Below, piece by piece: positions 8,157 through 17,726 of a stretch of DNA of 64,000 nt. The first letter of the stretch is position 1; each line of letters starts with the position of its first letter. Origin of the DNA: Calothrix sp. PCC 7716. Lineage in GTDB: Bacteria > Cyanobacteriota > Cyanobacteriia > Cyanobacteriales > Nostocaceae. The stretch spans positions 7,320,580-7,384,579 of the forward strand of contig NZ_AP025018.1 of the NCBI RefSeq assembly GCF_019977735.1, read 5' to 3'. The translations under genes were made by a program, and so were the position numbers. The notes below the pieces were generated by a model. The model was not told where the DNA came from and did no database searches. It saw only the letters and a list, made by a program, of their open reading frames with translations.

Positions 8157-8242
8157 TTGTTTATACTTGACTTATATAGATTCATCGCTGCGCTCAGAAT
8201 GACAGTTTTAGCATTTGAAGATATTAACAAAGGTAATTACTA

Positions 8243-10333
8243 TTAAATTACCTTTGGATTTTGGACGGTTGTTGTTGTGGCAGCGTGGGTAACTATTTGA
8301 TGCTTGGATGGTGGTTTACCCGTTTTAATTGCGTACTCAATAGCTAGCAGTCGTAACCATAAACCTGGGTTGCTTTCTAACCTTTTTTGATTTTTAGCGA
8401 GAAAGTTAGGATACCAATTGCCCAATAATGCACAAACTATTGCATGACGAGTAAAGTTGATATAATTACCTAACCATCGAAATAAATCTTTGGCGCCTGC
8501 TAATTCCCAAATCCACGGTAGTAAAGCGGGATTCTTTTTAGCTGCTTTGAGTGCGAGCAAGTTAAATGTTAACCAATCAAATCTATCTTTGATAAAGTTT
8601 TCGGCAACTTCTGGAGAAGAATCTGCCAGTAAGCCAAAGAAATTATTTAACATACAGTTGATGCGTTCAGGGGGTAAGAATTTTCCAGTTGGTACCATCA
8701 TCCCTTTAGAAAACATCCAAGTTACAGCAATGTTACTTTGAAACGCGCGTATTCTATTTAAATGTTGTGCGCTTAGTAAATCATGCTTTAAAGCACAGTC
8801 AAGAAGTTTGGTCAGACGTTCTAAGTTACGAACTAGTGAACCAAACCCTGTAAATACTAATGGAGATTGTAACGAAGCTGCATCTCCAATTGCCACTAAT
8901 CTATCAAAGGCAACGGTACGCGAGTTAGCGTTTGTGCTGAAATGTCCCGGTATATAACCAAATGTTGGCTTTTTCCACTCTAATGAATCGACGTCACAGC
9001 GGCGATATTCTGGCAATATTGTAAAAAAGTCTTCGTACATTTCCAATAATGAACCAGGATTTTTGGCGTTAACTTGATGGTAATGAAATAAATAAATCGT
9101 TAATTCATCATTTTCTCCAGGAAATAATTCCCAAATTAACTGCCGACCCCGTGATATATCACCATGACTATATAAAACGTCACCGTAATGTGAATCCCAT
9201 ACTCCTTTTGTAAATCCGCTGACAACTGCTCCTACTGTTGGACAAACGCTGTCAAATGCGCGACTGCCATTTAACTGCCAAGCTATTGGTGAAGCAGTTC
9301 CCATTGCATCTACTAGTAACCTTCCGCTGACTTTTGTTTCGGAATTATTAGTCAAATTTTTAACTGTAACACTGACTTGAGAATTATCTATATCAGCACG
9401 AATAAACTCTGTATTATCACAGATTTCACCTCCTGCAGCTTTCAACTTTTCTCCGCATAATTGCAGCCATTTATCTGATTTTAGTGCTATATTTAATACG
9501 GTTGGTGTATGTAATACTGGCGCCTTCAGTTTTTTGGGATTATTCGCGTCAAAGAATTTATTGAAACCATCTTTATACTCGCAGGCAATAATCGACTCAA
9601 CTTCATTTGAAGTTAACAAGCCTAAATTTATTAGGTTCTGAATTTCATCTCGCGAAATATTCCATTCGCGATTCATTCGTCCAAATGGCAAACGTTCGAT
9701 TAGTAAAACTTTATACCCAAGCCGCGCCATGACTGCTGCGTGAATAACTCCAAGGGCACCGCCAATGTAAATAATATCGTATTGGGGAGAAGTAGAATTT
9801 TGTTTTACATCTTGATGAGAAAAAATTACCTGCTGAGGTTGGGTGGGGTTTCTTACACCTTGGCGCCAGCGTTGTTCCCACCAGTACGCGCGTTTTAGGT
9901 CATATTCACCGTTAGGCATTTTTTGAAAGTACTTGACGGTACTTGGATAGTGTGGCACCAAGGCTTCAAATATAGTTTGCTTAGATAAATCAATTTCTGG
10001 TGGTTCAGGGTATTGATTGGGGAAACGGTTGCGAATTTCTATTGAAAGACGCTTGACAATTTGCGCTTCAGTAGGAAACTTACTATCTCCCCAGCGAAAA
10101 ACTTTCAAGTAAGTAGTTCGCTGTACTGACCATATAAATATCGAAAGTTCCTGAAGTTTGTCCGGAATAGTCGCTTTTTGGGCTGTAGAAGCTACTCTCA
10201 ATCGAATTCCGTCAGGAGTTCTTGATTTTGTACAAGTTGACTCATTTTGGAAAGGCGCAAAATCGTTTTGCAGCCAGTCTCGAACTGACGCTGTATCGGG
10301 GGTTGGGATTTCTAAATAAAGCAGTTGTTTCAT
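8243..10333 (-). CDS. cruP: CruA/CruP-type lycopene cyclase family flavoprotein
   Basis: The 696-residue protein has a specific N-terminal region (about 1-180), then a Rossmann FAD-binding motif IIYIGGALGVIHAAVMARLG near residue 190 and the signature GRMNREWNISRDE that marks the CruA/CruP lycopene cyclase family. A second flavin-binding stretch, AFDRLVAIGDAASLQSPLVF, follows near residue 470. CruA cyclises lycopene; CruP is the paralogue found in nearly all cyanobacteria and plants, where it limits singlet-oxygen damage. I choose CruP over CruA from the overall resemblance, with less certainty than the family assignment. The second glycine of the usual GxGxxG is replaced (G-G-A-L-G). The gene is monocistronic and divergent from 10494. 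Confidence 0.8.
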   Translation of the reverse strand: MKQLLYLEIPTPDTASVRDWLQNDFAPFQNESTCTKSRTPDGIRLRVASTAQKATIPDKLQELSIFIWSVQRTTYLKVFRWGDSKFPTEAQIVKRLSIEIRNRFPNQYPEPPEIDLSKQTIFEALVPHYPSTVKYFQKMPNGEYDLKRAYWWEQRWRQGVRNPTQPQQVIFSHQDVKQNSTSPQYDIIYIGGALGVIHAAVMARLGYKVLLIERLPFGRMNREWNISRDEIQNLINLGLLTSNEVESIIACEYKDGFNKFFDANNPKKLKAPVLHTPTVLNIALKSDKWLQLCGEKLKAAGGEICDNTEFIRADIDNSQVSVTVKNLTNNSETKVSGRLLVDAMGTASPIAWQLNGSRAFDSVCPTVGAVVSGFTKGVWDSHYGDVLYSHGDISRGRQLIWELFPGENDELTIYLFHYHQVNAKNPGSLLEMYEDFFTILPEYRRCDVDSLEWKKPTFGYIPGHFSTNANSRTVAFDRLVAIGDAASLQSPLVFTGFGSLVRNLERLTKLLDCALKHDLLSAQHLNRIRAFQSNIAVTWMFSKGMMVPTGKFLPPERINCMLNNFFGLLADSSPEVAENFIKDRFDWLTFNLLALKAAKKNPALLPWIWELAGAKDLFRWLGNYINFTRHAIVCALLGNWYPNFLAKNQKRLESNPGLWLRLLAIEYAIKTGKPPSKHQIVTHAATTTTVQNPKVI

Positions 10334-10493
10334 TTTTTTGGCAAATCTCTGAAAAATCTACTCATTAAGACAGATTTAACAAACCTGTAAATTGCGGTAA
10401 TATCCGCCCTATCAGCTAGATGAAAATTCAGTAAAGAAATTTTAAGAGTTTATCAAAAATTATCATCCATTAGTTCGCTCTTTACATCACGCC

Positions 10494-10724
10494 ATGAATT
10501 ATCCCATCCCAAACAGTCCAGAACAAATTTTTGACCTACGTCAGGCGCCAGTAGATGAAGAATTGGTAGCAGCTGCCATAGCAGGTGTAATCAAAATCGT
10601 CCGTGCCCAAGGTCAATCTCTCGAAGAACTCACGGCACAAGTACTTGCCGATGACTTGGTTCTCGATAAACAGCAACGTCGCTGGTTAAGTCAAGTAGTA
10701 GCCCAAGCATGGGACAGTTTGTAA
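10494..10724 (+). CDS. small conserved hypothetical protein
   Basis: The 76-residue acidic protein reads as an all-helical soluble protein: an N-terminal segment PNSPEQIFDLRQAPVDEEL, a hydrophobic helix VAAAIAGVIKIVRAQGQSLE and a C-terminal helix LDKQQRRWLSQVVAQAWD. There is no signal peptide, metal motif or catalytic motif. It looks like one of the short proteins widely conserved in cyanobacteria, but I cannot name it. It is divergent from the cruP-like gene and convergent with hisC, so it is transcribed alone. Confidence 0.7.
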   Translation: MNYPIPNSPEQIFDLRQAPVDEELVAAAIAGVIKIVRAQGQSLEELTAQVLADDLVLDKQQRRWLSQVVAQAWDSL

Positions 10725-10867
10725 CTGTTTGTCATCAACTTAAAATCAATAGATAACTGAATAGCGATTAAGAATGATTGTGAAATTATCTGATGTTGAT
10801 TGCCAATCACTAGATGCGCGGTGTGAGAGTCTCAAGTAGGTTTATATGAGATTGGCAATGATTCAGA

Positions 10868-11938
10868 TTAAGTTTGAGACAAACAATTGTAAAGGATATT
10901 ACTCAGCGTATCAGTTAATGTCTGATTTTGTTCGTCTGTGCCTACAGTAATGCGTAACTTATCATCAAGACCTGGTTGTTTGAAGTAACGTACAAGTATA
11001 CCGCGTTGCTTGAGTTCTAAATAAAGTGCTTCGGCTTTTGCATTTGGAGGTTGTACGAAGAGAAAGTTTGCCTGTGATTCCCAGACCTTAAAATCTAATT
11101 TTTGCAAGCTTAAGGCTAATTTGGTGCGGTTCAATTTTACCTTTTGACAGCATTCATTTTTGTAAAATTGGTCGCGCATTGCCTTGGAACCTACAGCACA
11201 AGCGATAGCGTCAATGTTATAGCTGTCTTTAACCTTAAACAAACCTTCGAGTATTTTGGGATTAGCAATACCAAATCCTAATCGCAGTCCTGCTAGGGAG
11301 TATCCTTTGGAAAGAGTTCGTAAGCTTATAACATTATCAAATTCGTTTAGAAGTGCCAAGGCAGATTCTTCGGCAAAGTCAACATATGCTTCATCAATAG
11401 CCAAAACTCCTTCTAGACGTGAAGCTAAACAGCGTAAATCATCTATTGGTACCGCGTGTCCATCAGGACTATTCGGTGATGCAATTAATGTTACGGCGCC
11501 GTTTGCCGCAACTAATTCTTCTATCGGCAACTTAAAATCTTCACCATAACTCACTTCTATGGTTTCTGTTGGCTGCATTGCTCCTAGAGTACGATACAAA
11601 ACATAAGTAGGCATTGGATACACAATTTTACGGGCGCCTTCGCTACAAGCTCGAATTAACACGTTTAAAATTTCATCACTACCATTACCAACAATTATCC
11701 AGTCACGTGGAACACCCAGCACATCACTAACAGCTTGTCGAAACTCGTTTGCATAAGGGTCAGGATAACGTCGTAAATATTCACTATCTATATTTTGCAA
11801 AACGGACATTGCCTGAGATGAAGGTGGATAAGGATTCTCATTCGTATTTAACTTAATAATTTTTGTACCAGGTGGCGCCTGTTCTCCAGGTACATAAGGC
11901 GCCATTGCATCAACATTAGAACGGAAATAAGAAGCCAT
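10868..11938 (-). CDS. hisC: histidinol-phosphate aminotransferase
   Basis: HisC converts imidazole-acetol phosphate and glutamate into histidinol phosphate and 2-oxoglutarate, using pyridoxal phosphate, in histidine synthesis. The 356-residue product covers the full fold-type I length. Visible features are LNTNENPYPPS at the start, the cofactor segment IVGNGSDEIL, ASPNSPDGHAVP, LAIDEAYVDFAEE, and the PLP-binding lysine near residue 211 in LRTLSKGYSLAGLRLGFG. The gene is single, as is usual for his genes in cyanobacteria. Its first 50 bp and its upstream region have a degenerate second copy at about 12466-12580. Confidence 0.95.
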   Translation of the reverse strand: MASYFRSNVDAMAPYVPGEQAPPGTKIIKLNTNENPYPPSSQAMSVLQNIDSEYLRRYPDPYANEFRQAVSDVLGVPRDWIIVGNGSDEILNVLIRACSEGARKIVYPMPTYVLYRTLGAMQPTETIEVSYGEDFKLPIEELVAANGAVTLIASPNSPDGHAVPIDDLRCLASRLEGVLAIDEAYVDFAEESALALLNEFDNVISLRTLSKGYSLAGLRLGFGIANPKILEGLFKVKDSYNIDAIACAVGSKAMRDQFYKNECCQKVKLNRTKLALSLQKLDFKVWESQANFLFVQPPNAKAEALYLELKQRGILVRYFKQPGLDDKLRITVGTDEQNQTLTDTLSNILYNCLSQT

Positions 11939-12465
11939 GATTATCGTCGGGGCAGGTTAATCAATATCCTAAAACGCTAATAAACATCTCGTAAACCCAC
12001 CCCCACATATCTAGTAGTCCATGCCATTAATTTTAATGACTTGTAGCACAGGCATCCTTGCCTGTGTACTTATGTGTCTTTTTTTTACCACAAAACCACA
12101 GAGTACACAGAGAAAGGAGAGCAAGAGGAGTGAACCACAAAGGCACAAAGAACACAAAGAAAGAATTATTGAGATACTAACCCACTCGTATCCGCTCGCA
12201 GCGCAAGCGCACGAAAGCAGAGTAAAGTTAGATGAAGCAATACAACGTCATCTTTTTGCCAAAGATATATCCGGTTTAGGATAAAAACGGCTATAATTAA
12301 CTAATAAAGTTCGCTCGCGTTACTCGCGGCGAATTTCCTTCACTAGTTAAAACCGCGTGGTTTCCGCACATCTCAAGGATATTTTTATGAATAACAATAA
12401 GCCTAAAGAGTTGAAACGCTACCAAATTGGTTAAAAAATTACATTTTATGAAAATTGACGTGTTT

Positions 12466-12580
12466 GTTCACAAGGTATACAAGGCACCATTGCATCAACA
12501 TTAGAACGGAAAAATATCGTAGGGGCGGGTTAACAAATATCCACACAACGAAGCGAAATATCTCGTAAACCCGCCCCCAT
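12466..12580 (-). pseudogene. decayed duplicate of the hisC 5' end and upstream region
   Basis: The segment around GCATCAACATTAGAACGGAA at 12491 repeats the hisC start region around 11908 with the same flanking order. The first part matches codons about 4-20 of hisC (the SNVDAMxPY region) with a few substitutions, including loss of the GGCGCC in that codon run (GGCACC). A deletion of about 12 bases removes the hisC start codon. The following GGGGCGGGTTAA and TCTCGTAAACCC words match the upstream region of hisC. It cannot be expressed as a protein. Confidence 0.65.
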
Positions 12581-12590
12581 CCAATATATA

Positions 12591-12638
12591 GAACGGGCAG
12601 GGATGCCCATTCCACAAGAGATGCCCATTCCACAAGAA
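12591..12638. repeat. GGGCAGGGATGCCC dispersed repeat with duplicated tail
   Basis: The copy GAACGGGCAGGGATGCCCAT is followed by TCCACAAGAG, and the tail ATGCCCATTCCACAAGA is then repeated directly. It lies just before the end of cimA and belongs to the family at 3407, 37782, 38082 and 61978. Confidence 0.8.
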
Positions 12639-12641
12639 AGT

Positions 12642-14258
12642 TTATATGATGTGAAGCGCGCAAAAGGCAGGCGCCCCTACATTTAACATCAACCCATATT
12701 CCAACCCCTCAACAACAGCCTGATACGAAGCATCTAAAATATTTGCTGACACACCTACAGTAGTCCAGCGCTGTAGCCCATTACGTGATTCTACTAACGC
12801 GCGTGTTTTGGCATTTGTACCCGCATTTGGATTAAGAATTCTGACTTTATAATCAGAAAGTTCAAATTCACTTATACGAGGATAAAAATTTATTAGAGCT
12901 TTGCGTAATGCTGCATCCAAAGCTGCCACCGGCCCATTACCTTCTGCGGCTTGTAGAATATCTTTACCTTCCACAGCAACTTTTACTGTCGCAAGGGCAT
13001 TATTTATTTCTTTCCCCCGTGCTAAGTCACAATGCACTTGAAACCCTTTGACTTCAAAAAATTGTTGCCTTGTACCTAATGCTTCACGCATCAGTAACTC
13101 AAAGCTCGCTTCTGCCCCTTCAAACTGATACCCTTCGCTTTCTAATACTTTTAGTCGCTCTAATATTTCTCGCGTCGCTGGGTTTTGTTTATTAAGTTCT
13201 ATACCAAACGTGCGCGCTTTTGCTACCACATTACTAACTCCTGCTTGTTCCGAAATTACAATCCGGCGCCTATTTCCTACCTGTTCTGGCTGAATATGCT
13301 CGTATGTCAAAGGATTTCGTTCTACAGCAGAAACATGTATCCCTCCTTTGTGAGCAAAAGCTGAACGTCCTACAAATGCTGCATGTTCATCTGGCGCCAA
13401 ATTAACTACTTCACTAACGAAACGACTCGTTTCTGCTAATTTGGCTATTTGGTTATCTTCTATACATTGATAACCAAGCTTAATTTGAAGGTTGGGTATT
13501 AAAGAACACAAATTAGCATTACCACAGCGTTCACCATAGCCGTTGATAGTGCCTTGAACCATTGTGGCACCTGCCATGACAGCAGCAAGGGCATTGGCGA
13601 CGGCGGTATCCGAATCGTTATGTGTATGAATTCCGAGTTTGACGGTGCCCAAATGACTGGTAACTTCGGATACTATTTGGCTGATTTCGTGGGGCAAGGT
13701 GCCGCCGTTGGTGTCGCACAAAACGATCCATTCGGCGCCTGCAGAAAGTGCTGTAGTTAGAGTTTGTAGAGCATATTCAGGATTATTTTTATAGCCATCG
13801 AACCAATGTTCGGCATCGTAAATAACGCAACGCCCTTGCCCTCGAAGATACTCAATACTATCGCGAATCATCGCGAGATTTTCTGATAAAGTAGTTTTTA
13901 TGCCTTCAATAACGTGTAAATCCCAAGATTTGCCGAAAATTGTCACCCAACAAGTGCCAGCAGCAAGGATTGCTTGTAACATTGGTTCTGTTGCAGCGGT
14001 TGTGTTGGGGCGCCGAGTTGAGCAAAAAGCTGTAACTTGTGCGTTCTTTAACGGTTCCGTTTGTAATTGCCAAAAAAATTGCACGTCCTTCGGATTCGCA
14101 CCCGGCCAACCTCCTTCAATAAATGGAACACCAAGCTCATCCAACGCGCGGGCAATTCGTAATTTGTCTTCAATCGACACCGATAAACCCTCACGTTGAG
14201 TGCCATCTCGAAGCGTGGTGTCGTAAAGCCAGATTTGAGGTGAAGAATTTTTGGTCAT
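12642..14258 (-). CDS. cimA: (R)-citramalate synthase
   Basis: CimA condenses pyruvate with acetyl-CoA to citramalate, the threonine-independent entry to isoleucine synthesis. The start is the ATG at 14258 (MTKNSSPQIWLYDTTLRDG); a longer frame from 14318 adds 20 unrelated residues. The 538-residue product has the HMGL-like TIM barrel with LYDTTLRDGTQREGLSVS, the substrate and metal motif LGIHTHNDSDTAVANAL, the NGYGERCGNANL loop, and the C-terminal LeuA-type dimer and feedback domain (about 390-530). The FIEGGWPGANPKD segment distinguishes this subfamily from leucine-type isopropylmalate synthases. It diverges from the ferredoxin-like gene at 14352. Confidence 0.92.
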   Translation of the reverse strand: MTKNSSPQIWLYDTTLRDGTQREGLSVSIEDKLRIARALDELGVPFIEGGWPGANPKDVQFFWQLQTEPLKNAQVTAFCSTRRPNTTAATEPMLQAILAAGTCWVTIFGKSWDLHVIEGIKTTLSENLAMIRDSIEYLRGQGRCVIYDAEHWFDGYKNNPEYALQTLTTALSAGAEWIVLCDTNGGTLPHEISQIVSEVTSHLGTVKLGIHTHNDSDTAVANALAAVMAGATMVQGTINGYGERCGNANLCSLIPNLQIKLGYQCIEDNQIAKLAETSRFVSEVVNLAPDEHAAFVGRSAFAHKGGIHVSAVERNPLTYEHIQPEQVGNRRRIVISEQAGVSNVVAKARTFGIELNKQNPATREILERLKVLESEGYQFEGAEASFELLMREALGTRQQFFEVKGFQVHCDLARGKEINNALATVKVAVEGKDILQAAEGNGPVAALDAALRKALINFYPRISEFELSDYKVRILNPNAGTNAKTRALVESRNGLQRWTTVGVSANILDASYQAVVEGLEYGLMLNVGAPAFCALHII

Positions 14259-14351
14259 AACGTTCTTAAGAAGCAAGACAACTACCGAGGTGATGTGTAA
14301 ATATACAACAGGAGACAAGAGAGACAGAAGTTAGAATTAAGTGGAAATAAC

Positions 14352-14690
14352 ATGCCAAAGGTACTAGCTCAGGGTAAAGCAATTGAATGTAAAAGTGGAG
14401 CAAACTTAAGAAAAGTTTTGCTCGCCAATGATGTTGACCTGTACAATGGCGGTTCTAATGTAATTAATTGTCGTGGTATCGGCACTTGTGGCACTTGTGC
14501 TGTTGAAATAGAAGGCTCAGTCTCACCAAGCAATTGGCGTGATAACGCTCGTCGTTCTCTGCCTCCTCATTCTCCCACCAGAAATTTACGTCTCGCGTGC
14601 CAAACTAAAGTATTAGGTGACGTAACAGTAACAAAATATGACGGATTTTGGGGACATGGTTCTCAAATTGTCTGGACTTCCCTTTCATAA
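14352..14690 (+). CDS. 2Fe-2S ferredoxin-like protein
   Basis: The 112-residue protein has the plant-type ferredoxin cluster arrangement, with cysteines in NCRGIGTCGTCAVEIEG (residues about 40-52) and a fourth in RLACQTKVLGD near residue 83. It differs from photosynthetic PetF in its sequence around the cluster and in a tail after the last cysteine, DVTVTKYDGFWGHGSQ, so it belongs to the less-studied cyanobacterial ferredoxin-like group. It should transfer single electrons in the cytosol; its partner is unknown. The next gene starts 51 bp downstream in the same direction and may be co-transcribed. Confidence 0.88.
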   Translation: MPKVLAQGKAIECKSGANLRKVLLANDVDLYNGGSNVINCRGIGTCGTCAVEIEGSVSPSNWRDNARRSLPPHSPTRNLRLACQTKVLGDVTVTKYDGFWGHGSQIVWTSLS

Positions 14691-14741
14691 GTGGAAGTAA
14701 TAAGGTGTACACGAATAAATTTAATTAAGGGGAATATTTAT

Positions 14742-15077
14742 ATGGGTAGATGGACACCACTAGTTTTGATGGCAGGCGGTTTAGCAATATTGTTAGGTAC
14801 TTTAATTGGTTCTTTGTATCCAATGGGTCCTCAAACTGCTCAGTCTCCTCAACAGGCGCCAAACCGAGCATCAAGCGTTTTGCCTGCTAACATCAATGTT
14901 AACAGCACAGCAACTGGTTCAGGCAATCGCGGCGCCGTGGCTCAAAACAACAACGCAGCTCCAAGCAACAATAATAATAGTTCAACCACAAACGAGACTA
15001 ATATCGACCAAAACCAATCTACAACTTCTTCTGGTTCTGATTCCAATGGCAACACGCCAATTAAGGCTTTATGGTAA
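14742..15077 (+). CDS. membrane-anchored low-complexity protein
   Basis: The start is the ATG at 14742, preceded by AAGGGG about 9 bases upstream; the frame is open further up but lacks a ribosome site. The 111-residue product has one hydrophobic helix, LVLMAGGLAILLGTLIGSLY, followed by a tail very rich in Asn, Ser, Thr and Gln (for instance QNNNAAPSNNNNSSTTNETN). It would be anchored in a membrane with a disordered tail. I do not recognise the family. A strong hairpin terminator follows at 15100-15133. Confidence 0.65.
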   Translation: MGRWTPLVLMAGGLAILLGTLIGSLYPMGPQTAQSPQQAPNRASSVLPANINVNSTATGSGNRGAVAQNNNAAPSNNNNSSTTNETNIDQNQSTTSSGSDSNGNTPIKALW

Positions 15078-15099
15078 GCAAGTAAACAATTATTAACAT

Positions 15100-15133
15100 A
15101 AAAGCACAACAGTAGTTATATTGTTGTGCTTTT
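15100..15133 (+). terminator. intrinsic terminator after the ferredoxin-like operon
   Basis: A perfect 11-bp stem, AAAAGCACAAC (15100-15110) and GTTGTGCTTTT (15123-15133), encloses a 12-base loop and is followed by GTTTTGTT. It begins 23 bases after the stop at 15077. Confidence 0.85.
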
Positions 15134-15296
15134 GTTTTGTTGCATTACGAGTTATGGGTAGTTACATCTGATGGCGTAGAATTTGCGTTATGAGTGTAAG
15201 TGTTAGGTAGTTGTAAGTCCTGAAGAGGAGTTGTAACATAAAGACCCTTGACGAATGACTAATTACTAACGGCTAATAACTAACGACTTGTGAGCA

Positions 15297-17267
15297 ATGG
15301 CTAGTGATATTTTAATTATTGGTGGTGGTATTATTGCTTTGGCAACCGCCATTGAGCTAAAGATACGGGGTTGCAATGTTACTGTAATCAGTCGCGATAA
15401 TAAAGCTGCTGCTACTACTGCTGCTGCTGGAATGTTGGCGCCTGATGCTGAGAAAATTTTACCAGGGGCAATGCGTGATTTGTGTTTAAGCTCACGTAGT
15501 CTTTACCCTGAATGGACAAGTAAACTCGAACAGCTTACAGGTATAAATACAGGATACTGGGCTTGTGGCATTTTAACACCAGTATATGACGTGAAAGTAA
15601 AAAATGAACAAGATAATCATTCTTATTGGTTAGACTTTCAAACAATTCACCAATACCAGCAGGGACTAGGCGAAGAAGTAATCGGTGGCTGGTGGTATCC
15701 TGAAGATGGACAAGTAGATAATCGTGCGCTAAGTCGAGCATTATTAACTGCGGCACAATCACTTGGTGTGGAAATAAAAGAAAATTGTCGCGTTAATGGT
15801 ATTTTAATTTCTGCGGGTCAAATTACAGGTGTACAAACTAGTGCAGGTGTAATGAGTGCTGAACATTACATCTTGGCAACAGGAGCATGGACAAACGAAT
15901 TGTTTCCTTTGCCTGTATATCCTCGCAAAGGGCAAATGCTAAGTTTGCGCGTTCCAGATTTTCTTACGGAATTACCCTTAAATAGAGTTTTATATGGTGA
16001 GGAAATATACATTGTTCCTAGGCACGATAGACGAATTATTATCGGCGCCACGAGTGAAGATGTTGGTTTTACACCTTACAATACTCCCACCGGAATTCAA
16101 AGCTTACTACAAAACGCGATTCGATTATTTCCGCAGTTAAAAGATTACCCAATAGAAGAAATGTGGTGGGGATATCGACCTGCAACTCCTGACGAATTAC
16201 CAATTTTGGGTGAAAGTCCTTATAAAAACTTAACCTTTGCCACAGGACATTACCGTAACGGCATTTTATTAACACCAATCACTGCATTACTAATTGCTGA
16301 CTCTATTACACAGCTAAGAAGTGATGCTTTACTTCAACATTTCCATTACTCTCGCTTTCAAAAAAACGAAAAAACCTCTACACCTATGTTTACCCACTCC
16401 GCCAACTTTAGTAACGGCAATATAGTAAAAAGCAATATTGAAACGAGACTATCACTTTCCAATTCTTTAGTGGCGCCTTCTGACTTGCTTCAAATTGCCG
16501 GAAAATCCTTTACTTCTCGTTTGATGACAGGTACAGGTAAATACCGTTCTATTGAGGAAATGCAAAAAAGTGTTGAAATGAGTGGTTGTCAAATTGTTAC
16601 TGTTGCCGTGCGACGAGTTCAAACTAATGCACCTGGACATGAAGGATTAGCAGAAGCACTTGATTGGGGTAAAATTTGGATGCTACCAAACACTGCTGGT
16701 TGTAAAACTGCTGAAGAAGCTGTTCGTGTGGCAAGATTAGGGCGTGAAATGGCGAAGCTATTGGGACAAGAAGAGAATAATTTTGTCAAGTTAGAAGTAA
16801 TACCCGATGCTAAGTATTTACTCCCAGACCCAATTGGGACATTACAAGCAGCAGAACAGTTGGTCAAAGAAGGATTTGCCGTATTACCTTATATTAACGC
16901 CGACCCAATACTTGCCCAACGTTTAGAAGAAGTTGGTTGTGCTACTGTAATGCCATTAGCGGCGCCTATTGGTTCAGGACAAGGAATACAAACAGCCGCC
17001 AACATCCAAATTATTATTGAAAACGCTAAAGTCCCCGTAGTAGTAGATGCTGGAATAGGCGCCCCATCCGAAGCAGCCAAAGCTATGGAAATGGGCGCCG
17101 ACGCATTGCTAATTAACAGCGCTATCGCTTTAGCACAAAACGCTCCAGCGATGGCACAAGCCATGAACCTCGCCGCAACTGCTGGGCGCCTAGCATATCT
17201 AGCAGGTCGAATGCCAACTAAAGACTACGCTAGCGCCTCCTCTCCACTAACAGGAACCATTAATTAG
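15297..17267 (+). CDS. thiO/thiG: bifunctional glycine oxidase-thiazole synthase fusion (ThiO-ThiG)
   Basis: The 656-residue product joins two enzymes of thiamine thiazole synthesis. Residues 1 to about 345 are ThiO, a flavin oxidase that turns glycine into iminoglycine, with the FAD motif [18 protein letters not shown], the [10 protein letters not shown] segment and the C-terminal [13 protein letters not shown] loop. Residues about 390-650 are ThiG, a TIM barrel that builds the thiazole ring, with [11 protein letters not shown], the Schiff-base lysine in FVKLEVIPD, and [18 protein letters not shown] plus [11 protein letters not shown]. Fusion lets unstable iminoglycine pass directly. Such fusions are known in Nostoc-type cyanobacteria. 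No TPP riboswitch is recognisable upstream. Confidence 0.95.
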   Translation: MASDILIIGGGIIALATAIELKIRGCNVTVISRDNKAAATTAAAGMLAPDAEKILPGAMRDLCLSSRSLYPEWTSKLEQLTGINTGYWACGILTPVYDVKVKNEQDNHSYWLDFQTIHQYQQGLGEEVIGGWWYPEDGQVDNRALSRALLTAAQSLGVEIKENCRVNGILISAGQITGVQTSAGVMSAEHYILATGAWTNELFPLPVYPRKGQMLSLRVPDFLTELPLNRVLYGEEIYIVPRHDRRIIIGATSEDVGFTPYNTPTGIQSLLQNAIRLFPQLKDYPIEEMWWGYRPATPDELPILGESPYKNLTFATGHYRNGILLTPITALLIADSITQLRSDALLQHFHYSRFQKNEKTSTPMFTHSANFSNGNIVKSNIETRLSLSNSLVAPSDLLQIAGKSFTSRLMTGTGKYRSIEEMQKSVEMSGCQIVTVAVRRVQTNAPGHEGLAEALDWGKIWMLPNTAGCKTAEEAVRVARLGREMAKLLGQEENNFVKLEVIPDAKYLLPDPIGTLQAAEQLVKEGFAVLPYINADPILAQRLEEVGCATVMPLAAPIGSGQGIQTAANIQIIIENAKVPVVVDAGIGAPSEAAKAMEMGADALLINSAIALAQNAPAMAQAMNLAATAGRLAYLAGRMPTKDYASASSPLTGTIN

Positions 17268-17271
17268 GAGA

Positions 17272-17335
17272 AAGTGCTGAGTGCTGAGTAGGAAAAGAAC
17301 TCAGCACTCAGCACTCATTACTCAGCACTCTTTTT
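17272..17335. repeat. GCTGAGT repeat cluster forming a long hairpin
   Basis: AGTGCTGAGTGCTGAGT and its complement ACTCAGCACTCAGCACT face each other across a 9-base loop, and a third ACTCAGCACTC copy is followed by TTTTT at 17331-17335. The cluster starts 5 bases after the thiO/thiG stop and may terminate transcription. Further clusters lie near 23765, 24851, 30191, 30364, 48321 and 62146. Confidence 0.8.
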
Positions 17336-17418
17336 ATAAACTTTTGTAAATTAAGGTGAGAGTACTTATGCCTAGTTATGTAACATAAAGCAAAAGAACT
17401 TAAATAAAGGAACAATTC

Positions 17419-17589
17419 ATGCCTTATACCACAGAAGAAGGCGGTCGTCTTAATAATTTCGCAAGAGAACCAAAAGTATATACCGCAGAACCTCCAAATG
17501 ACGGGCAAAAGCGTAACTACATTTTTATGGGAGTTGCAGCATTTGTACTAGTTGGCGGTTTAATATTTGTGGCATTTTCGGTATCTTGA
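17419..17589 (+). CDS. psb34: Psb34-like photosystem II assembly peptide (ssl1498 family)
   Basis: The 56-residue frame starts MPYTTEEGGRLNNFAREPKV and ends with one membrane helix, NYIFMGVAAFVLVGGLIFVA. The N-terminus MPYTxEEGGRLNNFAxEPK is the hallmark of the ssl1498 family of light-harvesting-like peptides, which was found as Psb34 in photosystem II assembly intermediates, where it binds near CP47 and competes with Hlip proteins. AAAGGA lies about 9 bases before the ATG at 17419. A hairpin terminator follows at 17693-17726. The gene is monocistronic. Confidence 0.85.
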   Translation: MPYTTEEGGRLNNFAREPKVYTAEPPNDGQKRNYIFMGVAAFVLVGGLIFVAFSVS

Positions 17590-17692
17590 CCTTTAGAAAA
17601 TAATTCGTTCTTAAATATTTCTTCAAATTTGCGTCAAATTTCAGCATCTAAAACTTGAGAAAACCTCAAGCCAAAAAACTTGCTATCATTTT

Positions 17693-17726
17693 CAGGTTCC
17701 CACTCGTAGTGTGAACCTGCTTTTTT
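17693..17726 (+). terminator. intrinsic terminator downstream of psb34
   Basis: CAGGTTCCCAC and GTGTGAACCTG form an 11-bp stem with one mismatch around TCGTA and are followed by CTTTTTT. The rest of 17590-17916 shows no gene; the region before 17917 should hold the promoter of the TPR gene, but no clear site could be assigned. Confidence 0.8.

Larger units (their letters stand above)
11939..12641. other. repeat-filled intergenic region with gene fragments
   Basis: No intact gene is supported in these 700 bp. From left to right there is a GGGGCAGGTTAA repeat beside hisC, a CACAGGCATCCTTGCCTGTG hairpin near 12047, an ACCACAAAACCACAGAG/CACAAAGAACACAAAG low-complexity stretch near 12088-12162 (an inverse copy lies near 48150-48200), a 15-codon start of a lost gene at 12387-12434 (AAGGA ribosome site, then MNNNKPKELKRYQIG and a stop), a decayed copy of the hisC 5' end at 12466-12580, and a GAACGGGCAGGGATGCCC repeat at 12591-12638. 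Confidence 0.65.

Noticed and set aside
12021-12284. 87-codon frame on the plus strand
   Set aside because: Its first half is the CACAGGCATCCTTGCCTGTG and ACCACAGAG low-complexity repeat; the last 40 codons look protein-like but have no own start and no family I recognise.
12439-12663. 74-codon frame on the minus strand
   Set aside because: It consists of the repeat tails and the decayed hisC copy.
14806-15096. 96-codon frame overlapping the low-complexity membrane protein
   Set aside because: It is an out-of-frame reading of the Asn/Ser-rich gene, which has a ribosome site and a membrane helix.
15140-15296. possible TPP riboswitch before thiO/thiG
   Set aside because: A GACCCTTGA word is present, but the CTGAGA and GAACCTGATCTGG elements of the thi-box are missing.
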